Positions 40,188 to 46,638 of a stretch of 64,000 bases of DNA are shown here, piece by piece. Numbering within the stretch: the first letter of the stretch is position 1; each line of letters opens with the position of its first letter. Origin of the DNA: Bosea sp. 124 (GTDB lineage: Bacteria; Pseudomonadota; Alphaproteobacteria; Rhizobiales; Beijerinckiaceae); contig NZ_PZZM01000001.1 of NCBI RefSeq assembly GCF_003046175.1, positions 1,807,001-1,871,000 of the forward strand, given 5' to 3'. Under the pieces are notes generated by a model. The model was not told where the DNA came from. It worked only from the letters and a program-made list of their open reading frames with translations, and searched no databases. Made by a program: the position numbers and the translations under genes.

Positions 40188-40212
40188 GGAACTAGTTAAC
40201 GTCTATCGCGTT
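40188..40212 (+). promoter_or_regulatory. EcfG-type promoter of the 79-aa orphan gene
   Basis: GGAAC at 40188-40192, 16 bases, CGTT at 40209-40212, 29 bp before the ATG at 40241. Back-to-back with the DUF992 promoter. Confidence 0.7.
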
Positions 40213-40240
40213 GACGCGTCACCACCGCATTCAAAGGCCG

Positions 40241-40480
40241 ATGATCGTGAGCCAGAACCGGGCCGCTTTCCCCATCTCCCTGCTGGCCACCGGCCCGCGT
40301 ACCGGGAGTCCAACGCCGTTCTGGGAGCTGGAAGAGCTGATCGCTCTCGGCTTCGATCGCGATGTCGCCCTCAAGGTGATGTCGGTCAGGCGATGCGAGC
40401 ATCCCGTCATGCCGATGCCCGACGTGATCTCCCAGCTCACATTGCCGCGTCACCGGCGGGCGCTTCTGTCGTCCAGATGA
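40241..40480 (+). CDS. hypothetical 79-aa protein, putative stress gene
   Basis: An unrecognised 79-residue protein. It opens with MIVSQNRAAFPISLL, contains an acidic helix (PFWELEELIALGFDRDVALKVM) and a basic tail with two Cys-free HRR clusters except one Cys in RRCEHP. No signal peptide or membrane segment is obvious. Evidence that it is real: AAAGG sits before the ATG, GC-rich third positions, and a perfect EcfG promoter 29 bp upstream that would place the start point downstream of the longer track start at 40211. A reverse-strand frame (40196-40513) competes but has no promoter or SD. Confidence 0.5.
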   Translation: MIVSQNRAAFPISLLATGPRTGSPTPFWELEELIALGFDRDVALKVMSVRRCEHPVMPMPDVISQLTLPRHRRALLSSR

Positions 40481-40546
40481 GTTTTCGGTCCTGACAGGTT
40501 TCCTGCGGGTCAAGGCGCACTCGCCCCGTCCGGCCTGTCCTTCCCG

Positions 40547-41404
40547 TCATTGACAGAACCGGCTCGCGGATATCCGGCGCTCCTGGATGTCGACATGCAA
40601 ATGGTTGCTGTGGGCAGCATCGGAGCCGGGACCGAGGCTGGTCATGAAGGCGCCGCAGGCCGACTGCCTCACGCCCGCCAGAAAGCGCTGCTGGGAGGCC
40701 CCGTCCGGCTTCTCGACCACGACCGTCCCATCCACCTTGCCGTCGCCGATCACGAAGCCGAAAATATCGAGCGCGCGGCCATTGGCGTGCTCGCTCAGCG
40801 CACCGGTCGACGATCGGTTGCGACGCCGGCATTCGTGACCGCCGCCGACCCTCAAGGCGGTCAGTTCCCGCGTGAAATGCCCTCGCGCCAGAGGCTGGAC
40901 GCTGGTCCCGAGCCATTGCGCGACGACTGTCGCCATGGCGCAGCTCAGCGTCACGGGTGGCTGGAAAGCGATCCGGCGCGGCTCCGCGTCCGTGCGCAGC
41001 GTCAGCGCCTCGACGACCACCGGCTCGACGACGGCGCAGGCTGCGTCCTGGCCGGGCACTGTCTCGGCAGCGCGAACGCCGGTTCCATGGGTCACCATCA
41101 ATGCAGCCAGACACGCCGGGCTCGCGCCTGACCCGGCAGGCGCGTCCTGGTTCTCGCCAGTGGCGGGCTTCGGTGCGTCGGGAACCGGCACAGGTGCGGC
41201 CGGCAAATCCGCCGGGCGGCGGGGCGGCATCGTCGGCGGCGCCTGTGATTGAGCCGATCCGACCGACGGGAGAAGGAGGAGGAGCCCGAGCAGACCGACC
41301 GCCGATGCGCGGCGGCGGCCTGCCCGGGCTCGCTTCCCTGAAAGATCAGCTATCAAGCGCCGAAGCGCTGGCCACGGCGACCGCCGTGACACCCGCCAAA
41401 GCAA
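40547..41404 (-). CDS. extensin-like C-terminal (LAS/M15-type) peptidase-fold protein
   Basis: A 285-residue exported protein of the extensin-like (PF06904) family. After a basic N-terminus and a hydrophobic core (about 34-50, cleavage near VGSAQ) comes a Pro-rich linker, then the domain with paired cysteines and zinc-like ligands: SEHANGRALD (H206, D213) and HSNHLHVD (H268, H270), the arrangement of LAS peptidases that cut peptidoglycan cross-links. Function in the wall is inferred. The start is uncertain: ATG 41404 overlaps the upstream 54-aa frame by 59 bases, whereas a TTG at 41356 would give translational coupling to it. Confidence 0.8.
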   Translation of the reverse strand: MLWRVSRRSPWPALRRLIADLSGKRARAGRRRASAVGLLGLLLLLPSVGSAQSQAPPTMPPRRPADLPAAPVPVPDAPKPATGENQDAPAGSGASPACLAALMVTHGTGVRAAETVPGQDAACAVVEPVVVEALTLRTDAEPRRIAFQPPVTLSCAMATVVAQWLGTSVQPLARGHFTRELTALRVGGGHECRRRNRSSTGALSEHANGRALDIFGFVIGDGKVDGTVVVEKPDGASQQRFLAGVRQSACGAFMTSLGPGSDAAHSNHLHVDIQERRISASRFCQ

Positions 41405-41510
41405 GCGACAGAAGCTCGGAGGTCAACGCGCCCTGCGGCACAGCTCCGCTGAACAGCGCCGCTCCGATCGAGGCGGCCGCGATCAAGGCTGCAATGCAAG
41501 TCATGGCCAT
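41346..41510 (-). CDS. putative 54-aa membrane mini-protein upstream of the extensin-like gene
   Basis: A small frame of 54 residues, unrecognised. It begins MAMTCIAALIAAASIG and ends ASALDS; two hydrophobic stretches (about 2-21 and 29-50) are separated by a short polar turn (PQGALTSE), so it looks like a two-helix inner-membrane peptide. GGGGAGG lies 9 bases before the ATG at 41510, and a perfect EcfG promoter ends 56 bp upstream. Its stop falls inside the extensin-like frame. Evidence is positional and compositional only. Confidence 0.45.
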   Translation of the reverse strand: MAMTCIAALIAAASIGAALFSGAVPQGALTSELLSLALAGVTAVAVASASALDS

Positions 41511-41565
41511 GGATCCACACCTCCCCAGATGACGAGCCGGAACTTTCTTTGCGAGCAGCCGATGG

Positions 41566-41590
41566 AACGCCGATGCCGGCGCCTTGTTCC
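41566..41590 (-). promoter_or_regulatory. EcfG-type promoter of the mini-protein/extensin unit
   Basis: On the minus strand GGAAC (41590-41586), 16 bases, CGTT (41569-41566). Downstream on the minus strand come the GGGGAGG site and the ATG at 41510. Confidence 0.7.
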
Positions 41591-41688
41591 ACGACCGCGC
41601 GACATATCGGAGCCGCGGCCGGCGTGAACGAAAACGGCCCGCAACACAGCGCGTCGCGGGCTGGAAAAGACATCCGATCCAGCGGCGT

Positions 41689-42489
41689 TCAGGCGGCCTT
41701 GCGGCCCGCGCGCCGGTCGAAGAACAGCGCCTGGCTGATCGCGGCCTTCACGGCCTCGGGCTGGAACGGCTTCGTGATCAGGAAAGCCGGCTCCGGGCGG
41801 TCGCCGGTGAGCAACCGCTCCGGATAGGCGGTGATGAAGATCACCGGCACATCGATGGTGGCGAGAATTTCGTTGACCGCATCGAGGCCGGAGCTGCCAT
41901 CGGCGAGCTGGATATCGGCCAGCACGAGACCAGGACGCTTCTTGGCGACCAGCGCGATCGCCTCGCGCTGGGTCCGGGCGACGCCGGTCACAGTATGGCC
42001 GAGCTCCTCGACCATCGTCTCGATGTCGAGGGCGATGATCGGCTCGTCCTCGATGATCAGCACATCCGTCGCGACCTGCTCGGCGATCTCCTGGCCCGCC
42101 GTCTGGATGAGGCCGGCCGTCTCCGCCGGAGACACTTCCATGATCGCGGCGACCTCGTCGATCGAGAAGCCCTCGACGGTGCGAAGCAGGAAGGCTTGAC
42201 GCGGGCGCGGGGTCAGCGCCTCGAGATTGCGCTCGGCCGGCGAGCGGTTCAGTGAGACGGCGGCACCCGACTCCATCGTATTGAGCCCAACCGAAGACCA
42301 GAGCTTCAGGAACGTCCGGTAAAGCCCGATGCGGGGATTCAAGTCTCGCGGGAAGGCGCCGGGATCGAGCACCAGTGCCTCGAGCATCGCAACAACATAG
42401 GCATCGCCGCTGTTCTGTGTCCCCGTCAAGGCGCGTGCGAATCGGCGCAGATAGGGCAGATGCGGCGCAATTTCCTTGGCAATCGACAT
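41689..42489 (-). CDS. phyR: general stress response anti-anti-sigma factor PhyR
   Basis: PhyR (266 residues) has an N-terminal ECF-sigma-like domain (about 1-135, with region 2- and region 4-like parts, LTPRPRQAFLLRTVEGFSIDEVA) and a C-terminal receiver (about 142-257) with D148, phosphoacceptor D192 and K240. When phosphorylated the sigma-like domain captures NepR and frees EcfG. It is divergent from nepR-ecfG, the classical alphaproteobacterial arrangement. I do not find a perfect EcfG site for phyR itself; the minus strand has only a GGAAT-type half. Confidence 0.96.
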   Translation of the reverse strand: MSIAKEIAPHLPYLRRFARALTGTQNSGDAYVVAMLEALVLDPGAFPRDLNPRIGLYRTFLKLWSSVGLNTMESGAAVSLNRSPAERNLEALTPRPRQAFLLRTVEGFSIDEVAAIMEVSPAETAGLIQTAGQEIAEQVATDVLIIEDEPIIALDIETMVEELGHTVTGVARTQREAIALVAKKRPGLVLADIQLADGSSGLDAVNEILATIDVPVIFITAYPERLLTGDRPEPAFLITKPFQPEAVKAAISQALFFDRRAGRKAA

Positions 42490-42569
42490 GGATGCGTCCT
42501 CTTAGAAATGTGCCGGAAATGAGCACCGGACGCGGCTTTCTGACAAGCGTTTTATTTTTCATTCCGCCC

Positions 42570-42594
42570 GGAACCTTTTGCCGAAAAGGCTGTT
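42570..42594 (+). promoter_or_regulatory. EcfG-type promoter of nepR-ecfG
   Basis: GGAAC at 42570-42574, 16 bases, TGTT at 42591-42594, 110 bp before nepR. This is the expected autoregulated promoter of the stress sigma factor. A small stem CCTGCT/AGCAGG (42663-42679) lies in the predicted leader. Confidence 0.7.
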
Positions 42595-42703
42595 GAACGG
42601 GAGTACGAGTGTCGGTATCGCCCAACGAAAGGCGATCCGGCCGGAATGGAAGTAAGCCGGGACCTGCTGGAAAAGCAGGCCTGGATTTTGCGCGAGGGCT
42701 GAC

Positions 42704-42928
42704 ATGAGCAAGATGGATTCAGGGACAGCCGCTCCCGATGACGGCGGGGATCAGGACAGCGAGCTGAGCCTCGATCCCAAAGTCCAGGAATCGATCGGCC
42801 GCTCGCTGAAGGCGCATTACGACGACATCGTCAATGCGCCGGTACCGGACAAGTTTCTGGTGCTGCTGGCGCAGCTCGAGGCAACCGAACACCGCGCTGC
42901 CGGAGCGTCGACCGATGAGTTCAACTGA
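42704..42928 (+). CDS. nepR: anti-sigma factor NepR
   Basis: NepR (74 residues) binds EcfG in unstressed cells and phospho-PhyR under stress. The conserved two-helix core is visible: DPKVQESIGRSLKAHYDDIVNAPVPDKFLVLLAQLE. The N-terminus is acidic and disordered. It overlaps ecfG by 14 bases, which couples anti-sigma and sigma synthesis. Confidence 0.93.
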   Translation: MSKMDSGTAAPDDGGDQDSELSLDPKVQESIGRSLKAHYDDIVNAPVPDKFLVLLAQLEATEHRAAGASTDEFN

Positions 42929-43475
42929 TTTCAAGGATGGCCTCATCAAGGAGATCCCGAACCTGCGCGCCTTCGCGGCCTCGCTTTCGGGCTCCATGCA
43001 GCTGGCCGACGACCTCGTGCAGGACACCCTGCTGAAGGCTTGGGGCAACTCGGAGAAGTTCGAGCCGGGCACGAGCCTGCGTGCCTGGCTCTTCACCATC
43101 CTGCGCAACACCTATTACTCGCTCTACCGCAAGCGCGGGCGCGAGGTGCAGGACAGCGAAGGCACCTATGCCGAGCGCATGGCGACGCATGGCAATCAGG
43201 AAAGCCATCTCGACCTGGCCGACTTCCGCAAGGCTCTGGCGAAGCTGCCGGAGGAACAGCGCGAGGTGCTGATCATGGTCGGGGCGACCGGCCTTTCCTA
43301 TGAGGAGACAGCCGAAATCTGCGGCGTCGCTATCGGTACGATCAAGAGCCGGGTCAACCGGGCTCGCACGAAGCTCGCCGAACTGCTCTCGATCGGCAGC
43401 CTCGACGATCTCGGGCCGGACCGCAAAAGCGCGGCCGCGATGCAAAGGGTCGGTTCTGAAATCGTCGGGCCCTGA
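42915..43475 (+). CDS. ecfG: ECF sigma factor EcfG (ECF15), general stress response
   Basis: A 186-residue ECF sigma factor. Region 2 (about 15-80) has LVQDTLLKAWGNSEKFEPGTSLRAWLFTILRNTYYS; region 4 (about 120-175) has LPEEQREVLIMVGATGLSYEETAEICGVAIGTIKSRVNRAR. EcfG directs RNA polymerase to GGAAC-N16/17-(C)GTT promoters, eight of which occur within 14 kb here. The ATG at 42915 lies inside nepR with GGAG upstream. Its stop touches the histidine-kinase-like gene (TGATG overlap). Confidence 0.95.
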   Translation: MSSTDFKDGLIKEIPNLRAFAASLSGSMQLADDLVQDTLLKAWGNSEKFEPGTSLRAWLFTILRNTYYSLYRKRGREVQDSEGTYAERMATHGNQESHLDLADFRKALAKLPEEQREVLIMVGATGLSYEETAEICGVAIGTIKSRVNRARTKLAELLSIGSLDDLGPDRKSAAAMQRVGSEIVGP

Positions 43476-45124
43476 TGAAGCTCGCGCGCTTCCGCACAGT
43501 TCGAGGCCGCCTGCTCGCGCTGCTCGTGGCGATCGCGCTTCCGATCGCCGGGCTGACGGCCGTGGCGGCGGTGACGACCTATCAGACGGTGGTCGCGGCG
43601 ATCGAGATCGCGCAGGCGCGGACGGCGGATGACTTTGCCGTTCGGACCCGTGTCTGGAACCGCGGCGCGCAGCGCGCGCTGATGGCGGCCGGATCCCTGA
43701 TCGCAAGCACGGGCCTGAGCGGGCCTGGCTGCCAAACCGCGGCGCGCGACATGCTGGGTCGCATTCCGGGATATCGCGCCTTCCATGTCGTTCTTCCGGA
43801 CGGCAGGGTGTGCTCGGCCTCGCTGGACAGCGAGATTTCCGAAGCGGATCTGGCCGCCGTATCGGCTAGGCTCGCGACTTTGCCACGGTCCATCGTGAAA
43901 CTCGGCTCCGGCTTGGCTGGCGCACGCTACGATCATATCCAACTGGGCGGGCGCGACCATCTCGCCGTCCATATCCAGGCGACCGCCGACGGCCTGCTGC
44001 AGGAAGGTCTGCTGCTGGTCGATCCGGACCTGCTCGACCAGGTCTTCGAACTGGGGGACAATGGCGGCAGCATGAATGTCGCCCTGATCGCGCAGGGCCA
44101 TGCCGTCGCGACGCATCACGGCGCTGCCGAGACCGACACGTCCTGGCTCCCCGCGCAGGAGGTCGTTCCCGAGGATGCGCGGCGCTGGGAGGCGAAGAGC
44201 CGCGCCGGAAGCTGGCGCACCTATGCCGCGCGACTGGTCACCGCCCCTGATTTCTACGTGATCGCGAGCTTCGACGATGCGCCCGAACGGGCGGCGCGGA
44301 TGCAGTTCCTGGCACTGCTGGTGGCGCCGCTGCTGACCTTGTTGCTGCTCTGCATGGTCTATCTGCGTGCGATCGACCGGCACTGCGTGCACTGGCTGCG
44401 CGGCATCGAGGCCGCGGCGCGGGCAAGATCGACCCAGCCGAACGCAAGGGCGGTCATCGCCGAGGACATGCCAAGCGACATCCGCAGCGTCGCGGAGGCC
44501 TTCAATACGATGGTCGACGAGCAGGAGGTGCGCCAGCGGCGGCTCCAGACCGCGCTCGACGACAACCGCTTCCTGGTGCGCGAGCTGCATCACCGGGTGA
44601 AGAACAGCCTGCAGGTCGTGCAGAGCTATATCGGCCTGACCAAGCGCGACTATCGCGAGGAGGCGCGACTGGCGCTGGCCGATGCCGAATGCCGGGTCCA
44701 TGTGCTCTCGGCGGCCTATCGCTTCACCCTGGCCGATGGCGAGATGCAGCCCGTGCGCGTCGACCTCTTCATCGAGGACGTGGTGACGATGATCGCCAAC
44801 CTGATCCGCCGCCGCGGCCAGGACGTCTCGAGCCGACTCGAAACCGCGGCGACCCTGTCCGTCGACCGGATCATTCCGCTCGGCTTCCTGGTCGTGGACG
44901 TGGCGTCACGGGTGCTGCGCAGCAACCCCGAGGTCGGCATCACGATCATCGTCCGCGATGTCGATGACACCACGCTCGAAGTCGCGCTGGAGGCGGATCG
45001 CGATATCGCGCCGAGCGAGCCGCCCAAGCTCTTTGCCGGCCTCGTGGCGCAGATCGAAGCGGTTCAGGTCGGGCCGGCCGAAGGGCGCAGGCTCGGGAGC
45101 TGGCAGGTCGGCCACAGGTCCTGA
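43475..45124 (+). CDS. membrane HisKA_2 histidine-kinase-like protein with degenerate ATPase domain
   Basis: A 549-residue membrane protein translated from the ecfG stop. Membrane segments are at about 12-35 and 277-298 with a 240-residue periplasmic sensor between; a HAMP-like linker follows, then the HisKA_2 dimerisation box RELHHRVKNSLQVV (HHR at 372-374). The rest corresponds to the HATPase position but lacks its motifs: the N-box Asn is replaced (LGFLVVDVASRVL, residues 469-481), there is no DxGxG and no G2 glycine loop. It may act as a phosphatase or scaffold for PhyR, like PhyP of Sphingomonas, rather than as a kinase. That role is inference. Confidence 0.85.
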   Translation: MKLARFRTVRGRLLALLVAIALPIAGLTAVAAVTTYQTVVAAIEIAQARTADDFAVRTRVWNRGAQRALMAAGSLIASTGLSGPGCQTAARDMLGRIPGYRAFHVVLPDGRVCSASLDSEISEADLAAVSARLATLPRSIVKLGSGLAGARYDHIQLGGRDHLAVHIQATADGLLQEGLLLVDPDLLDQVFELGDNGGSMNVALIAQGHAVATHHGAAETDTSWLPAQEVVPEDARRWEAKSRAGSWRTYAARLVTAPDFYVIASFDDAPERAARMQFLALLVAPLLTLLLLCMVYLRAIDRHCVHWLRGIEAAARARSTQPNARAVIAEDMPSDIRSVAEAFNTMVDEQEVRQRRLQTALDDNRFLVRELHHRVKNSLQVVQSYIGLTKRDYREEARLALADAECRVHVLSAAYRFTLADGEMQPVRVDLFIEDVVTMIANLIRRRGQDVSSRLETAATLSVDRIIPLGFLVVDVASRVLRSNPEVGITIIVRDVDDTTLEVALEADRDIAPSEPPKLFAGLVAQIEAVQVGPAEGRRLGSWQVGHRS

Positions 45125-45152
45125 CGAAAAGTCGCGCGGCCGGCGGAACCTG

Positions 45153-46031
45153 TCAGGCCAGCTCCTCGACCATCTCGATCGTGACGCCGACACCGAGCCC
45201 GAGAAACGAGCCGGTCAGGCCGGTGAAGCTGCCGGAAACGGGCGAGGCATCCTCCGGCACGCGCGCGACGGCAACCCGCAGGAGTTGCCGGTCGGCGACG
45301 AGGTCATTGGTCGGATCGAACTCGACCCAGCCATCACCCGGAATGAAGACGTCGGCCCAGGCATGGGTCAGGCCCACGGTGGAAACGAGCCCGGCGGCAT
45401 CCGGCGTCCGGTCATGGATGTAGCCCGTGACGAAACGCGCCGCGAAACCCATGCGGCGGGCGAGTTCGATGAACAGCCAGGCATAATCGCGGCAGGAGCC
45501 CGCCTGCTGGCGCAGCGTATCGGCCGGATGCTGCGTCCCTTCGTCATAGCGCAGGGCGTAACTCAGCCCGCCATAGATCGCATGGGCGAGATCGCGCAGC
45601 AGATGACCGCTGCCCTGCCCGATCCGGGCCCTGAAATCGCTCAGCCACTGATCGAGCATACCATCGGGATCGGCAGCGGCCAGATCGAGATAAGGTTGCA
45701 GCACGGCCCGCTCGCCCTCGCTGTAGACAACGCCGCTCACCGAGGCTGCCGGCTCGATCTCGGTGCGCGGCAAGGCCGACCCGAAGCGCTGCAACACGAG
45801 TTCGCTGACGATGTCGAGCGTGTCGGCCGGGGCGTCGAAATTCGCGATGGCGACGGAGTTGCCATAGGCATCGTGCATCCAGCGCAGCCGTGCCTGCGGC
45901 GAGATCGAGAGCGCCGTATCGACGACACGCAGATCGAAGCTGTCGCGGGGGCGCAGCATCAGGCGATGCGGCCCGAACGCCACCGGCCCGCCGTAGCGGT
46001 AGGTCGTGGAATGCCGGATGCGCAGATACAT
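45153..46031 (-). CDS. transglutaminase-like cysteine protease family protein
   Basis: A 292-residue cytoplasmic protein with an N-terminal bacterial transglutaminase-associated beta domain (MYLRIRHSTTYRYGGPV) and a papain-like transglutaminase core: C180 in GSCRDYAW, H223 in THAWADV and D239 in EFDPTND form the triad. These proteins are probably proteases or amidases rather than cross-linkers. No signal peptide. It is convergent with the ecfG-kinase operon (28-bp gap). I do not see an EcfG site in front of it. Confidence 0.9.
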   Translation of the reverse strand: MYLRIRHSTTYRYGGPVAFGPHRLMLRPRDSFDLRVVDTALSISPQARLRWMHDAYGNSVAIANFDAPADTLDIVSELVLQRFGSALPRTEIEPAASVSGVVYSEGERAVLQPYLDLAAADPDGMLDQWLSDFRARIGQGSGHLLRDLAHAIYGGLSYALRYDEGTQHPADTLRQQAGSCRDYAWLFIELARRMGFAARFVTGYIHDRTPDAAGLVSTVGLTHAWADVFIPGDGWVEFDPTNDLVADRQLLRVAVARVPEDASPVSGSFTGLTGSFLGLGVGVTIEMVEELA

Positions 46032-46086
46032 GGGTTATCCCCGGGTGTCGGATCGACCCTCGCCTCCATCAGCAAGGGGCGTGGCC

Positions 46087-46116
46087 AAAAAACAAGCCGC
46101 CCGAAGGCGGCTCTTG
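46087..46116 (-). terminator. rho-independent terminator of the 92-aa protein gene
   Basis: AGCCGCC at 46095-46101 pairs with GGCGGCT at 46106-46112 over CGAA; reading the minus strand the stem is followed by TGTTTTTTGG. It lies 110 bp past the stop of the 46227 gene and before the transglutaminase gene. Confidence 0.75.
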
Positions 46117-46195
46117 AGTGCGGCGCGAGGGTTGCACCGCCCGATCAATGCGCGACGAGCCTGAAAGTTCCGCGTCTTCTGCGTACCCGTCGGAT

Positions 46196-46245
46196 TTCTC
46201 AGCGTGTAACCGCGCCACTCGCCTTCTCAGCGCGTAACCGCGCCA
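46196..46245. repeat. 22-bp direct repeat duplicating the 3-prime end of the 92-aa gene
   Basis: TTCTCAGCGYGTAACCGCGCCA occurs at 46196-46217 and 46224-46245 with one mismatch. The second copy contains the last codons and stop of the gene at 46227-46505; the first lies just beyond it. Confidence 0.75.
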
Positions 46246-46505
46246 TCCGCACGTGACAGCATCGCCTGCTGCGAGCCACCGATGGCGCGCTTGGTCACGC
46301 CGACCGAACGCTGCGAAGGATCGACCGACGCGACGCGCGTGTCGGTCGGCACCTGCCGCTCGATCTTGGCCTGCGCGACGGCGGCCGAACTGTCGGCGTT
46401 GGTCTCCTGCAAACCCGAGCCGAGGGTCAGCGCGAACACCGCGGCGCCCATGAAACCGAAGAAGAGGCCGGCGCGCTTGATGGGGGCAAGGCTGTTGTTC
46501 AACAT
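46227..46505 (-). CDS. 92-aa membrane-anchored hypothetical protein with an EcfG promoter
   Basis: An unrecognised 92-residue protein: a basic N-terminus (MLNNSLAPIKRAG), one hydrophobic segment (about 14-32, LFFGFMGAAVFALTLGSG) and a polar tail (Ser, Val, Thr-rich). It is either a single-pass membrane protein or exported. GGGAGAGA precedes the ATG at 46505. A perfect EcfG promoter lies 53 bp upstream; the longer frame to 46598 starts upstream of that promoter and is rejected. Ends in a good terminator. Confidence 0.68.
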   Translation of the reverse strand: MLNNSLAPIKRAGLFFGFMGAAVFALTLGSGLQETNADSSAAVAQAKIERQVPTDTRVASVDPSQRSVGVTKRAIGGSQQAMLSRADGAVTR

Positions 46506-46557
46506 CTGTCTCTCCCGACGCCGTGGCCGGGCAAGAACGACCGGCTTCCGGTGAGTT

Positions 46558-46582
46558 AACGCGAGGAGGCGCGGCGGGTTCC
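46558..46582 (-). promoter_or_regulatory. EcfG-type promoter of the 92-aa protein gene
   Basis: On the minus strand GGAAC (46582-46578), 16 bases, CGTT (46561-46558), 53 bp before the ATG at 46505. Confidence 0.72.
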
Positions 46583-46638
46583 CATCTCGCAGCGGCAAGA
46601 CGGGACTGGCCGATCACATCGGCGCGAGCGCACCGGCC

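Noticed and set aside
40196..40513. 105-codon minus-strand frame opposite the 79-aa orphan
   Set aside because: No ribosome site and it would be antisense to a frame that has a perfect promoter and start signal.
42490..42569. EcfG promoter for phyR on the minus strand
   Set aside because: The best match, GGAAT then 16 bases then GTCA, lacks the CGTT -10 and is not good enough to call.
41501..42625. 374-codon minus-strand frame overlapping phyR
   Set aside because: It runs out of frame through phyR and the nepR leader and shows no domain; its promoter region is shared with the real gene.
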